A DNA stretch of 64,000 bases from Chiua virens (lineage: Eukaryota > Basidiomycota > Agaricomycetes > Boletales > Boletaceae), in NCBI GenBank assembly GCA_019787685.1, contig JAHNUO010000015.1:124001-188000 (forward strand). Reading direction: 5' to 3'. Below the pieces are notes generated by a model. The model was not told where the DNA came from and did no database searches. It saw only the letters and a list, made by a program, of their open reading frames with translations. Each line of letters opens with the position of its first letter. Position 1 is the stretch's first letter. The position numbers were made by a program, and so were the translations under genes. Below are positions 35,579-48,228 of this stretch, piece by piece.

Positions 35579-38500
35579 ATGTCTCTCGACGACCTCCAAA
35601 CCACCGACGTCGACCCAGCCATTCGGGTCCATATATCGCCCTCCCAGGCCTCCTACTTTGCCGGCGAACAGTTCTTGGTCACCATCACTTTTACCAATAC
35701 CCGAACCCCCGAGTCGCCAAAAGTCAAGAACGGGCACAAGCGCAGCGTCCATTCGATCAGCTCAGCACCCCTTGCGAGACCCCCCACGTCGCCAGGTATT
35801 CCACGTCCGACTGCCTTGGTTCCTGTTGCAGCCCCTGTCACCAATGGTCGTGACGTGCCCTCGCGAAAGAGACTCATCGGTCAAGTCGCCGGGAAGATGG
35901 ACATGTCAACCGTCTTGGAGCAGAAGCGACAGACCCTCCTCGAAAAGTCGAGGTCACTCTCCATAGATATCCCTGCCGGAGAGCTCTTCCCAAAGAGCAA
36001 TGACAGCCCGAACGGCAGTGCGTCGCGGTATGTGCGCGCCTACGATGAGTTCTCAGAAGCAGGTGCGTACGTGGAAACACATTCCATCTGCTGGCTCATG
36101 ACGGCATCAAGGCCTCCCGACATCCACCCGCAGCCCCGACTTTCAGCTCCCTCCGCATCCACCCCCATGCGCGCAAACAATCCGTGACGGACGTTCATAT
36201 TCACCTCAATGAGGTGCAACAACCCACGGTCCCCTCGTCATCCGGACTGACTAGCTCGTCTGGATCGACCTATTCCCTCGCCCTCGACGCGATAGCTGAG
36301 ACACCATCAAGTCCGTACCCAGGAACGCCTCTCCCAACGTCCCCATCCCTGACTGACTCCCTTGATCAAGGGTCGCTCAAGACTATTTCCCATACCCATC
36401 CTGCTCCGTCCCGCCGACCGTCCCAACTTGGTTTAGGGTACGGCCCTCCTCCCGCCAGTCCTCCATCGAAACCTGCAACGCTGTCCCGCAACGGCAGCCT
36501 CTTTGGCTCAAACCACGAGCTGATTCTGTATTCTTATGCACAGCTCTTGGGCACCGTGTCTATCGCCCCGCTCCCAGGTGTAGTCATGACACCGGATCAA
36601 GAACAGACACTGGCGGCGCTCCGGCTAAAACTGGTGAAACGCACAATTGTTGGCGGTGGGAGCATGGATATTACGTCACAACAGCGCATGCAGGAACGCC
36701 GGCGGTCACATCATCGCTCAGCGTCACTGACGAGCAGCCTGTTTTCACTTCTCTCGCCGTCGACGTTTTCTGCGCCATCGACGCCGTTGTCGTCGTCCCA
36801 GTCATGGACGACGGCACGCACTCGCGCGCCCTCCGTGTCATCGGTGACGTCTGGAGCGCCAGCGAATGGTCAACTGAATGGCCTTGGTCTCGGCTTGATC
36901 AATCGAGGGACGGAAGAAGATGTTGACCCTGACGCACCACTTCCTACGTTTGATGTACAGCCAGCCATGCTTGCCGTCGACTTGACGCTCGCCCCGGGGG
37001 AATCCCGCACTTGTGAGCTGCTTCTGTATTCACCAGTATTCCACTAACGGCGAGGCATGTTCTCTAGATACGTACACGGTGTCGTTACCGGACAACTTGC
37101 CGCCGACGTTCCGAGGTCGGGCGCTCAAGTTCTCGTATGAATTGGTGATAGGAACATGTCGTGCGAGTGCTTCTGCGATGAGGTCATCGAGTAGTCTCGG
37201 ACCAACAGGCGCAAACAGCATCAGCCGCGTGATGAAGGTTCCGATACGTGTTTACAACCACGTTGCCGGTATGCTCCGCACAAGCCTTTTGTTATCCATC
37301 TGACCAATCCTGTGTTCGCAGTTGGTAGAGTGCCTAAACCCTACGACCTGTTGTGGCCTGTGAGAAAGCGGATGCTTAGTGTGGGCACCGCACCAAAAGT
37401 GGTAGATGGTGTTTCAAAGGGCGTCACAGAATCTATGACGCAATGTGGGTGTACATGTATATCGTCATTCTATGATGACATTCTGATTCTGTATTCAGCT
37501 GTATATGGTGCATCGCGTTCTTTGGATGATCTACAAAACTATGGGCGACGCTTGCTCGCCACAGATACCAATGGTGTTGACACCAGGGTGTCAATTGATG
37601 CATCGTCTGTCCACACCGATTTTGAACGAGAACGAGATAATGATGTTGGCGCTCTGACGGGCTGCAGGGAAGCCGTTGAGATTCTAACACGTAACCCGAA
37701 GAAGGGTAAGTAAGCTGTCCCACTTTCAGTTAAGATGCATCCTGAGTGTTGGCATCAGTTTCGTATGATGTAAATAAGGATGGGGTAAAGGTGGCAGTGC
37801 TCACTTTCACCAAATCAGCATATCGGCTTGGCGAAACTGTGTTAGGGGTGGTGGAGCTGAATGACCGGCAGGGTCGGTCAAGAGTCTTGTCCGTGAGTCT
37901 TCCGCGAAGGCAACTTGGTTTTCGCAATTCTGAGAGTCGTACATTGCCAGTTGTCTGCGATGCTCGAATCGCAAGAGACGCTCCCCGCACAAATAGCGTC
38001 AGCTGGGAATCTCCGACATATGCGGCGGGTACACGCAGAACATCATGCTTCGTTGGTTTCTTCGGTTCTGCGGACAACCTTCTCGCTCGATATACCCTCG
38101 GATGCAAGTCCGGCGTTCCAAGTACAGCTGGGGGATACAGGTAGACCGTCGGTCATTGCCGGTGGATTACTATGGCGGGTTAGATTGTCCCTGTTGGTCG
38201 CGGTGGCAGCGGAGACGTCACAAATCAGTTCGGATGGTGTCCGACTGAAGCAGCTGGCGCAAGACGGGCCGGCTGGGGAATGGGGAACGTCGTATACGGG
38301 GTATCCATCCATTGCGCCGAAAGAGAAACCAAGAACGGATGAGAAGACAGTACAACCGCCATCTACCTGGACACAGTTGATTGTATCGTCCTTCCTGGGT
38401 ACTGGGGAACGGGAGTACCATGACGGAGACGAAGCGGAGGAAGAAGAGGAGGAAGAGCGCAAAGTAAAGGGAAGTAGCGAGGAGGAGTGGAAAGATGTTA

Positions 38501-38589
38501 GAGTGGAGACGGTGGAATGTGAAGTGCCGATTAATGTTTGGCCTGGGAACACTGCGTTCAAGGCGATGGACGTTGTTTTTGATGTTTAA
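35579..38589 (+). CDS. RGP1: RGP1, partner of RIC1 in the Ypt6/Rab6 exchange factor
   Basis: Ric1-Rgp1 activates the Golgi Rab GTPase Ypt6 for endosome-to-Golgi traffic. The start MSLDDLQTTDVDPAIRVHIS leads into SPSQASYFAGEQFLVTITFT, an arrestin-like beta-sandwich start, and the family landmark LLEKSRSLSIDIPAGELFP. Later parts include the characteristic SNHELILYSYAQLLGTVSIA, the segment VQPAMLAVDLTLAPGESRTY, LPDNLPPTFRGRALKFSYEL, SRVMKVPIRVYNHV, YDLLWPVRK and VAVLTFTKSAYRLGETVLGV. The end has an acidic EEEEEEERKVKGSSEEEW run before ECEVPINVWPGNTAFKAMDV and a stop at 38587-38589. At least six short introns are needed (for example a GTATGC at about 37270 and a GTAAGTAAG at about 37706). Length about 850 residues. 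Long Ser/Pro-rich insertions between conserved blocks are normal in basidiomycete Rgp1 proteins. Confidence 0.88.
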
Positions 38590-38934
38590 AGCTTATTGTA
38601 TGGTCTGAATGTGAGACATGGAACATGGACCGACGAGCTCGTGTGATGTTATGTCGTTCGGAATGATCCAGCAAGCCACGCTAAGACCGCAGTTGGGTCC
38701 ATGTGATGGCGTTCACCTGACCCCTGTCACGACAAATTACTTACTTACGGCGGTGGAGGAACCTCCCTCGCCAGGTACTCCGCAATTACGCCTTGCCTTG
38801 CATACCATTCTCTCTCTGCAAGTTCCTCTACAGACACCGCTCTAGCGCCTGCTTGCCGTTTTTTTGGTTTTTGGTTTTCCTTTTTGTTTTATTTTTTTCA
38901 CCGGCACCGACGAAGCAGGGTACGTCCGACCGTA

Positions 38935-41271
38935 ATGACCGTGCGGACGACCGAATTGAAGAGACATACATACAGGCCACACGAGATGCAGTTTTCAGAT
39001 AATACTAGCGACTTTGATCGCAAGAACCGTTTTCTCGTTCTTTCCAAACAAGACAGTGTGAGCTCCGGCTCTCTTAGGGAACGCGCTGCTAGCCAACCCC
39101 CGCACTCTGCTGCAAACCACAATACGACCTCTTCCATCTCCTCCATCTCTTCCAGTATCGGCGGCTCTGCTGCCACCTCCCCCTGGTCGCCTACCACAAT
39201 GCAACCCTTCAATACCACTGCTCGTACGGGCGGTCTGCCTTCTTCCGTTCCCACACGAAGCTCCTCCTTCTCAAACCCACAGACCAACTTTGCCTCCGCC
39301 ATGCGTGAATCCAGATTCGCCTCCACCGTCGAGGATGACGAATCAGAAGCCCTATCCGATACCTACGATGAACACTATATGGGTCCTTCCGTGCCCACTG
39401 CCCGTGGTCGCACCTATGCTTCTGATCTCACTCGCAGCAGGTCTCAATCTCTCGCTGCCACTACCCGCCCCGGTCCAATAGGCAGCCCGTTCCAGAACCA
39501 CTCTCTTTGGAACGACGTCTCCTCCCTCCAGACAAACCCTCTTAATATCCCTGGCTCCCGCTATGGAGACATTAAACCACCTGGCAGCAGCCGGTATGGG
39601 TCACTTGGAACTATGGCTAGATCACCCTTGAGTAATAACTTTGATTCGCACATTGGCGGTGCCAATGGCTATTCTAACAGGCAAACCATTGATCCTTCAA
39701 ATATGAGCCCTTCGTCCGCGACGTCGGGCAGATTCTCTTGGATGATGGTTCCGCCCTCCGCGAGCTCTGGGCAGGTATGCACCCACCCAGGGACGAGAAT
39801 GGCGGTGGTGGCAGTGGCACGACCAGCCGTCGGCACAGCGTTAGCGTCGTTCAGCCGCGCAGACCAGCTGTCGTGGGCGGCTTCGGAAACGATCCCCAGG
39901 ACGAGTCCTCTCGTCCAAACGTCTTCCATACCCAGACGTTTGGCGGCCGTGGCGGTCTTATGCTGTCCGATGATGATCTTGCTGCAGATCTCGGCTCTCT
40001 TACCATGAAGGACGATCATGGATCTTCTTCTTCCTCTACACATCCCCCAAGTCAGCCCTCCTCGCTTCCTATCTACACTCCCATGTCGCGCAGTCCTCCC
40101 ACTTCCGATCGCGTCTCCCCTTATAAATCCATGAACCTCAATATTCCCTCTGGCGCCTCGTTCACGTCGAGTCGTCAACACTTTGGCTCGCCCAGCGACA
40201 GTGGCTTGTCCACCGGGGGAAGCCCTCCCCGTGGCCACTTTGAACAACAGCTCATCGACGCCAAGGCGCAGTACCTCGGAAGTGGCAATAGCACCCCATC
40301 TCAACAGCCTTCGCTCACCGCCCGTTTCATCCCTGGACAAGGCATCCAATACCTGCCCTCCCATGGTAACGGCGGCTCCTTTAACCGCTCTGGGACAACT
40401 ACCTTACCTTCCCCGCTCTCGCCCACCGGCTCGCGTTCGATTCAGCCCCAGCAAGGGCCGTTTTATCCCCAGCAGGTCCAACGGCGCACATCCGATGCGC
40501 CACAGCCCAACATCAACGACCTCGGAAAGGGCGTCCCGCTCTCGTCCGTCCCTGCGTCGTGGCCGCTGTACATTGTCGAATTTAAAGCTGGACGTACGGA
40601 TCTATTCTATCTGACGGATCTCAGCCTGGACGTCCGCGTGGGCGACCTCGTCATCGTGGAAGCCGATCGAGGGAAAGACTTGGGCAAGGTCGTTAACGAC
40701 ACGATCACGCTCGAGGAAGTCGAGGCGTTCCAGCGGGAGCAAAAGGACCGCGTAGGGTATGGCGATAGTGGACCACTTAGTCCCGGTGGTCAACAGAGCA
40801 GCGGGACGACGAAGAAGGAGATCAACCCTAAGATGATTTATGGGAAAGCCCAACCTCAGGATACACAGTGCGTGATTGCGGCACGTTGGTCGTGTGGGTG
40901 TACTCAACGTCACACAGACATCTCGTTACCAAGATACAGGACGAAATGAAGGCGCTTCAGTTGTGTCAAAGCAAAGTACGACAAAAGAAATTACCTATGG
41001 AAGTCATAGACGCAGAATATCAATGGTATGTCTCATCATCCATGACTATGCTCGCATGTGTTGCTCATGTGTTGTTCAGGGACCGACGAAAATTAACGTT
41101 TTACTTTATTGCGGAAAAGCGCATCGATTTCCGAGAGCTTGTACGAGAATTGTTCCGGTGGGGTTTTCCTCTTCGGTTTTGAATAAACTTGTGCTGAACT
41201 TACCACGTAGTTTGTATAAAACCCGGATTTGGATGGCATCCCTTCAGGGACCTGGTGGATTCGAGCAGTAG
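38935..41271 (+). CDS. PSP1 C-terminal domain protein
   Basis: PSP1 domains occur in yeast Psp1 and bacterial YaaT, cytosolic proteins linked to suppression of polymerase mutants and mRNA granules (yeast) or development (bacteria). The N-terminal 500 residues are disordered Ser/Gly/Pro-rich text starting MTVRTTELKRHTYRPHEMQF (an alternative ATG is at 38986). A conserved piece FVRDVGQILLDDGSALRELW occurs near residue 260. The PSP1 domain is at the C-terminus: WPLYIVEFKAGRTDLFYL, VRVGDLVIVEADRGKDLGKV, INPKMIYGKAQPQDTQHLV, LQLCQSKVRQKKLPMEVIDA, RRKLTFYFIAEKRIDFRELV, LYKTRIWMASLQ. Three introns in the domain (donors at about 40869, 41025 and 41157) fit cleanly. The exons before and after the FVRDVG piece are out of frame by one base at a CCC run (39708-39710), with no intron that repairs it; the missing base would restore DPSNMSP-FVRDVG. 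Confidence 0.82.
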
Positions 41272-41820
41272 CGGCTGCTCGTGTTGTGCACACGCCGTCC
41301 TGCCCCTAACCCCACCCCAACGGTTTAAAATAAACTGACCTGCGTTACATGTTATATCTTGACCTTGTTCGAATTTTCTCACATGTTTCCATCTAGATAT
41401 GCACTTTCTTCGTTGTTTCGTCCCGTGCTTCCTTGGATGCTATCTAGCCCAGCCTAGACCCACCCTGTAATTGTACCCCTCGAAATATTTATTGCGGCCT
41501 TCCCCTCAATTTTCAAGTTTCCGACCAAACCCCTACCAGATGAACCTTTGACACTGGCTTCTTTTCCACTTCCCGAGCTAGAGTCCTATCTTGTCTCTTT
41601 CGCTCACTATGGGATGGAAACGAGCTGGTTCACAGCACCTTGTATTATTACTGTACAGTTTTGAGCATACGTATATACTGCCAATTGTTGTTGTGTCGAG
41701 ACGCTACGGAACATTGTAACTAGAGACGAAAACGAGTCGGAGTCAAGATAAAGATGTCAATGGTAGTAGTACTCGTGTTGTGGAGGCATCATATATCCGA
41801 CCGCCCGGCACCGGGAGACG
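41272..41820. other. Convergent 3' intergenic region (PSP1 / APC11)
   Basis: About 550 bp between two stop codons facing each other. It is A/T-richer than the flanking exons and holds no ORF of note. It should contain the 3' UTRs and poly(A) sites of both genes. Confidence 0.5.
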
Positions 41821-42370
41821 CTATAAGAGTTCGGGTGCGCTAGGATCAACCCTCAGCACTTCGTGTCGTTCGTTTTCACCCTCTCCGGTTTGGATCGGTT
41901 GGGTTCCCACCTTGCGTTCGGCGGTGACTGTGAAACGGGGCCATGAGTGTTATTCCCTCGATGCAACGGAGCGTCACCGGCACGAATGCACGACACCCAG
42001 AAGAAAGAAGAAAGGATCAAGCGAAAAACGAGACACACCCCAAGGCCGACGGTCCATCGGACACTGCTGTTTCGACGCGGCGGTACCAAGCCACTTGAGT
42101 AAACAGTGCATGTGAAAGATGTGGCTACATTCGCCCCATACTGTCGTTGACATCGACGTGTCCAGCGTCAGCGTCACCTCCACCTCAAAGAACGACGAGA
42201 CACGTACTCAACGGACAGTCGTCCCCCGGCATCTTACACGACGGACAACACCCTTCGTACGGGACACGACAGATCCCGCAGACGTCGCCTTCGTCGTCTT
42301 GATCGGCGGTTCCGCCGGTGTCCCAGCGCCATTGGGCGACGGCGTTCCAGTGTTTGATGATGACTTTCAT
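41821..42370 (-). CDS. APC11: Anaphase-promoting complex subunit 11 (RING-H2)
   Basis: APC11 is the RING subunit that, with APC2, recruits the E2 of the anaphase-promoting ubiquitin ligase. Exon 1 (from 42370) encodes MKVIIKHWNAVAQWRWDTG, then DVCGICRVPYEGCCPSCKMP and GDDCPL. A 61-nt intron (donor GTACGT) joins it to IWGECSHIFHMHCLLKWLG and QQCPMDRRPW. All RING-H2 ligands are present (CGIC, CPSC, C, H-x2-H-x2-C, CPMD). The last intron begins GTGTGTCTC and ends TTTCACAG; the final exon adds about 35 residues (TAERKVGTQPIQTGEGENER and more) before the stop at 41821-41823. Typical APC11 ends soon after the last RING Cys, so this tail is an extension. Length about 123 residues. The long plus-strand ORF covering this locus is an antisense shadow. 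Confidence 0.92.
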
Positions 42371-44273
42371 TGGGATATTGGCATCGTTATCAGGGAGCAG
42401 ATGATGACATCGTGTTTGTGTTTGTCGACGCGTCTGTATTACTTGATATCAATAGCACGCTGGAACCAACTCGATGGAATGTATCAGCCTCTCGTTCACC
42501 GCGGGCTCAAATCCAAATCCCACTCAGATAGATGCCATTCAACAACCAATGATCGAGTACTTGACTGGCACAATATCGTATGTATTAAGCTACTATCAAC
42601 TGGAGCTTCTGGATCAATAATCACCATTGCCACCCTTCCTGATGACAATGTTGTCCACGAGTCCAATGCATTGCCGTCCGGCCTTGATGATGACCAGACG
42701 ACCGACCTCGAGTGTGCATGTCGGAACGAGTCGCAGGTCGCGGGACCGTGTTCGACCCTCCACGTTGGTTGTCAAAGTGGAGGAGACGCTTTCTGGTGCT
42801 CGATAAGGTGCGAGAGATTCATTCAACCGGGACGGCCCAGGGAGAGGACCCCATCAAGTATACTCACATCTAGAACCATCCGCAAAACCGTGGACTGTGT
42901 CAACGCATCACGCAACAGATGAGACGTCATGACGGCCTCGCACAATGGTGGTCTGCTATTCAACGACGACAGAGCAGCCCGCCGTTGTCCAAAGATGCCA
43001 TGACATCATCAAAAACACTCTGCTCGACAAAACCGGGACGGAACAAGAACAGAAAAAAAACGGGAACAAAAAATTTCAAGAGAAGGGAATAGTGATACCT
43101 GACACGATGTCCAAGCTTTTATACTCATCAGTAGGTCACATGAGACCATTGGCGACTGCCGAAGTGGGAGATGTCTTCATAGCTGGACTAGTCAATCGAG
43201 GGAACTTGATCGGTCTCTCCGTGAAGCCTGAGGCTATAGTGCCGCTACACCTAATCATTGGCTCGGCGCAATCATCACAATCACTAGAACTATTCCAAAG
43301 GTTTTGCGCTATCGCATCCAGTCTGCGAAGCCACTCCTGGCAGTGACATACAGATGCCTGTGGCCATTGCGTGCCAGTGTGTGTCGAGGTCTTCCTACGA
43401 GTCACCTCCCAAAATACTGTTTGTTAGAAGAAAAAATTTGTGTAATTTGTGCATAATAGACAAGCGCAAGATTGATAGGAATTGAAAATGCAAATCTGAT
43501 GTCCTTCTCCCTCACACATGGACTTTCAACCAGGAACCCTGTTGGGTCCAGGCCTGTCTGTCTTCCCCTCAGCCTATTGTTTGAGCAGCAGTCCGGCTAG
43601 CAATTACGATGATTGTTCTCATTTTGGCCATTTTACTCCTGAACCCAATATTGCAATTGTGAAGATTGTGTCTGAGATTTGGGGCTTTGGCCTGCGTTAT
43701 ATGAGGTGTACAGTATGTATCATACTTTTTGACACTCAAGAGACCAGATTATTTTGCAAATTAGTGTGAGGGGCTGCTGGGAATGGCACATCACTAGTGA
43801 TGTTGTCAATTGTCTTCTGGCTAGTGCCAAACCTTGGTCTGGGTTGTGCCCCAACTTGCAGATTGGCATGCTGGAATCCCCTGCACAAACCAATAGAGAT
43901 CATCCACATGTACCACCAAGGACAAGGAAATACTTATTTAGCTTGTAGCTAGGACGGCAGCCATGCAAAGCTGTAGAAAATGACTGCCAGTGCTTCTCCA
44001 ATCCAAAGATCTCAATGACAGTGATCTGTTGATCATTGCAGCGCAGAGTCATCAACAGACTTGGAATGCATCATGAATTTGAGGAATAACAGAGCCTGTG
44101 GCTTTGGGCACATGCAAGAACAAAGCCACATAATAGTCATATCAAAGCATGATTATGAGTCTAGTCAGGGGTTACTGCCAATAAAAGTTACAGTCCTTCT
44201 CATCATTGTAAGCATCACGTATCCAATGTGCTCTCCGCCAGGCACCTTATCGACTTGGATGAAATCAGATACT
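42371..44273. other. Gene-poor region with unassigned ORF fragments
   Basis: About 1.9 kb. On the minus strand, 42614-42826 contains RLVPTCTLEVGRLVIIKAGR and may pair with a short upstream exon near 42870-42920 (MTSHLLRDALTQSTVLRMVL, followed by a GTGAGT donor). Together they would make a protein of about 80 residues that I do not recognise. Another minus-strand ORF at 43136-43405 contains CHCQEWLRRLDAIAQNLWNS. From about 43.4 to 44.2 kb the base composition is AT-richer than the surrounding genes. Minus-strand pieces here (for example EIFGLEKHWQSFSTALHGCR near 43990) look like relics of a protein-coding repeat but are full of stops. Confidence 0.3.
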
Positions 44274-46317
44274 TTACAACTTGGCGGCTTGAAGAACATA
44301 TTGCGACGAGTTCTTCGACTTGACCTTGTCTAGGTCTGCGAGTGTGACAGGCTTGCACTCACATGCATGATTATATCCCAGTCTGCGTGAATTGACAAGG
44401 AACTGCATTGAGTAAACATGACGATCAACTCAAACAGATGTTGGGCACCTTGATCGTCCGTCGACGCCACCGGGTGCAAAAAATTCGGGACGACGAAGGA
44501 GACTAACAACCACTGCACCACCGATGCCGATGTTGTGCACGAGGCCATATTTACCACGCTTATCTGCGGTCGTGAAAAGTCCTGGCGCTTGCATGAGGCC
44601 CGCCCCTGTACATATGATTAGTACCGAGATGACAAATGCTTATATCTCTCACAATCACGAAGCTGCACTATTCATCGTGATACAGTCAAAATGTGCAATC
44701 TTAACAAGAGGGGAAAACATACTGGTGATGTAGAAATGCATGCCCAAACCCGTGGCACCTAGCGGATGCCCTTTTGCTTCAAGGCCGCCACTGGGATTCA
44801 CGACATATTTTCCGCCGTACTGAAACCCTCAGAAATGACCAGGAGAACGGATGTTCAGGACTTACTGTGTTGTCGTTTTGTTCCACCAACTTGTGTGCCT
44901 CGTCTGCGGCGCAGAGTCCAAGCGCAGGGTACGTGATGAGCTAGAACGCGAGGTAATCAAAAACCAACTTGAACACGGAACAAACCGTACATGCCTCATT
45001 GGAAGCAAAACAATCATGAAGCTCCACCACACCGACCTCATCTCGCCCTTTCCCAGATGCGAAACCCGCCTGTGAAAAGACTTTATCGGCGCATCTCTTG
45101 GTCATACTATACCCAACTACTTCCATTGCACTCTCCGACTCGAAGGCAGCGGGCTGATCTGTTTCAAGTGCTTGTGCAACAATTTCGATGGCTTGGTTCT
45201 CAAGCTTATGGGCGTGCACAAAATTCTCTGACGCAAGAATGCAGCACGCAGCACCATCCTACAGCCGTTACATAGTTTAGCGCTGGGTACGGAAAGATGA
45301 GTGAATCTCACCGATGTAGGACTGCACATGAACTTGGTCAGCTGATTGGTGATATTTGGCGCGTTCAAAATTTCATCTTCAGTCCAGCCATTCCGAAACT
45401 GTGAGTACGGATTGTTGAGTGAGTGTTTGTGGTTCTTTGCGGCTACCGTGTCATCATGCTTCAGCAAGTGGGATGTATCTCGCCAAAACCTAGAACATAC
45501 CTATCTTGGCAAAATGGGTGATATCTGCGCCATACTTGTCGCAGTATTCCTGTCCAGCATTGCCGAACATCCTCGGAGCGCCCGGTCCGTGATTCTTCCC
45601 CGTTGTCAAGGTTGACTCTAATTCGTTTGATTTGGTCCCGAACAATATAGTTGGAGATACACGATCGGGGAAGTTCGTCCCCAGACTTCCTGGAGCCATA
45701 CGTTCGAATCCAAGAGCGAGTGCACACTCGACAAGCGAGGACTTGACAGCATTATTGGCATTGAATAGAGCGGTGCTACCGGTGGAGCAGTTATTGTTGA
45801 CATTCGTGACTGGGATTCCCGTTAGGCCGAGGTTGTAGAGCGCACGCTAGAGAAATGTAAACCAATCAGGATCATGATGCCAGAAAACGATCAATAACAG
45901 TAGCTAACCTGTCCACTAGTTGAGTCACCATAGCAGTGTCCAACGAAGGCAGTCTCGACATCATCGTAGGTGATACCTGCGAAGTAAATACATTTTATTC
46001 GCTTCCAACTTGAACCCGTGGGAGGCTACATGAACCTTTACCTGCATCAAGCAAGGCCTTTGTCGCAGCCTCTAAGCCCATCTGGTTTGAGATGCCAACA
46101 TGATTTCAGTTATATGGTGATCAAGAAAATTGGTAACCGTAACACCCACATCTTCTGTCGTCCTCTGAGCTCTCGGCTTTGGATTTATCATGATGGTACA
46201 TATTAACATTAATGAATTGGACAAGGCAAACTTGGAAGAATGCTCGAAATGTACCTTGATGAATGCGGTGCATCCGCATCCAATTATAAAGGTTTTTCTG
46301 AACTTTTTGTGTACCAT
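44274..46317 (-). CDS. Peroxisomal SCP2-type (sterol carrier protein X-like) thiolase
   Basis: SCP2-type thiolases cleave 3-ketoacyl-CoA, chiefly branched-chain or 2-methyl substrates, in peroxisomal beta-oxidation. Exon 1 starts [20 protein letters not shown]; two introns later comes [20 protein letters not shown]. The nucleophilic Cys lies in [20 protein letters not shown], followed by [60 protein letters not shown], and the second active-site region [20 protein letters not shown]. The Gly/His signature is [20 protein letters not shown]; later [19 protein letters not shown] and, after a 60-nt intron (donor GTGCCC at about 44444), [20 protein letters not shown]. The protein ends in AAKL: the last three residues AKL are a plausible PTS1 peroxisomal signal. 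Length about 425 residues. No C-terminal SCP2 sterol-binding domain follows. A decayed duplicate lies upstream. Confidence 0.9.
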
Positions 46318-48228
46318 CTTGTCCGACGACAGTTCTGGGACGAGCGACGTGGTGGCTTGGCCCCGGCTTCAAGGGTACGTTATTTGCCGATCCGGACTGC
46401 CCGTGGATACTATTATTAAATGTCGATTCCCATTGGCTTAATTTAAAAAGGGATACAACCTCGAGCACAACGGTTATCGAGGGAGAGCCTACCACGCAGA
46501 AACGTCTTGTCAACTCGAGTAGTACATACGTGTATTGTGACTACATGATGATATTCATCGACTCACCTCAGTAGGAGCAACGGACTGACACTGACCGAGT
46601 ATCGCGACAACTTGGATCGGGTTAATATATTAGATGTTGGAGGAGACGAGGGCCGCATCTACTGGACAGCACGAGCACTGGTCGAATTGGGAATTTGGGA
46701 TGATGACTCATGAGACCTTGAGAGCCAAGCATGGCGAGAAGAAAATAATACATACGAATTTGAAGTATAGATTATCAGATACATCGAAAATCTGAATCAA
46801 TTACGGGCGGTCAATGCATGCATGGACTTGATGCAGATGAAATTGTATGTATATTGTGTGGTCTACTAGCAGCTAAAACGATCACCACATTGCCTCCGCG
46901 TCCTTTTTGAGGCATGCCATAGCGACCATCTTTGCGCAGTACATACCAACCAGTGGGGCCGCCAAGTATGTAAACCTAGTATTTGCGCTCACAATGCACC
47001 ATTGCCAGTGTCACAAGACCGGAATAATCAATTGGATGCCTTTCGCACTCCGAGTGTGATGCTCATCGAATGCCTTTGGGCATGGCAAGGGACCAAATCC
47101 ACACAGAAACAATGTCTGTGTGGAGCGTACGAGGAAGCCTGAGTGCGATGCCAGAAACTTGAAAGGGAATGCCGGCGCGGCGCCCGGTTAGTCCCCGAGT
47201 CGGGTGGTCCTTCGCTCTGGGATCATGTGACTAGCGATGTCAAGATACCAGGAAGGCTCCTTCAAACTCCCCACCCACCTTCACCCACTGGCACTTAGCT
47301 ACCATACCTGCGGCACTGTGGTTGCGGCAACGAGCGAAAGCACGTATGTCTCTGTTTCACTGAGAGCAGCCTGAGTGCAAGAAGTGTTCTGCCAGACGTC
47401 CGAATTTTTCCACTCTATAGGGTCATTCCGGCTGGTTGACACACATACCTGGCTTCGAACTTCTGGGACTCCCATTTGTAATTGAATTGCGTCCCTATTC
47501 ATGATTCCACCTAAAGATGACGATAGAATTCAGAACAGAGTAACTGACAACTCCCCCACTATGCGAGCTGCGCCAGTGTATGGTTGGAATGCTCATACGC
47601 ACTATGACTATGGTGCTTTCCAGCTGTTAGAGTCAATGTTTAGTGTGGGCAAGCACAAGGTAAGCACTACACACTCAACCGTGCACGAAATCCAGGACAA
47701 ATTAACCTTTGCAAAACAACCAATATATATCTGCAAGGTCAAGTCCCTGGACTCCTGGACTCCTGCTCGGGCCTGTCCGAGTCCTCAAGAAAGTAACTAA
47801 CAAGTGAACTCACCAGAACTTGAACCCCTGGTGATTCTCGCGCTTGACATCGAAAACGAAGTATGGAAGACTTGCTGTTTCGAACGCACTCGGACTAATC
47901 AATGGTGGAGTAAGACGGCGGTCATCGGGTCCGTTGAGTTCAGCGCGAACAAAATTTGCTATGCTAATATCCTGGTCTACGGAACCTTGAACGCATCACC
48001 GATCTGTCTTTACAACTCGGCCATAGCTGCTTCGGCCACATATTTCGAAGACTTCCTTGCCTGGACCCGAACAAGTGTGGCGCCTGAGATTTCCCAGCCC
48101 GTGCACAATCCGTCAATGAAACCATGACAATGACGTGATTGAGAAGGAAACTACATCCACGTAGTTGCCCTACTAAATGTGATCGGATCAGGAAGACAGC
48201 GGGAGAAGTACGTATCACGTACTTGTGA
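46318..48228. other. Intergenic region between the two thiolase copies
   Basis: About 1.9 kb. It must contain the promoter of the intact thiolase. ORFs are short; the longest on the plus strand (47804-48127) has no recognised domain. A minus-strand piece near 46905-46980 (LGGPTGWYVLRKDGRYGMPQ) reads like protein but is isolated. I see no transposon ends or repeat array. Confidence 0.4.

Noticed and set aside
42119..42922. 267-codon plus-strand ORF
   Set aside because: It runs antisense across the RING exons of APC11; the minus strand has an unmistakable family match and splice sites, so this ORF is a shadow.
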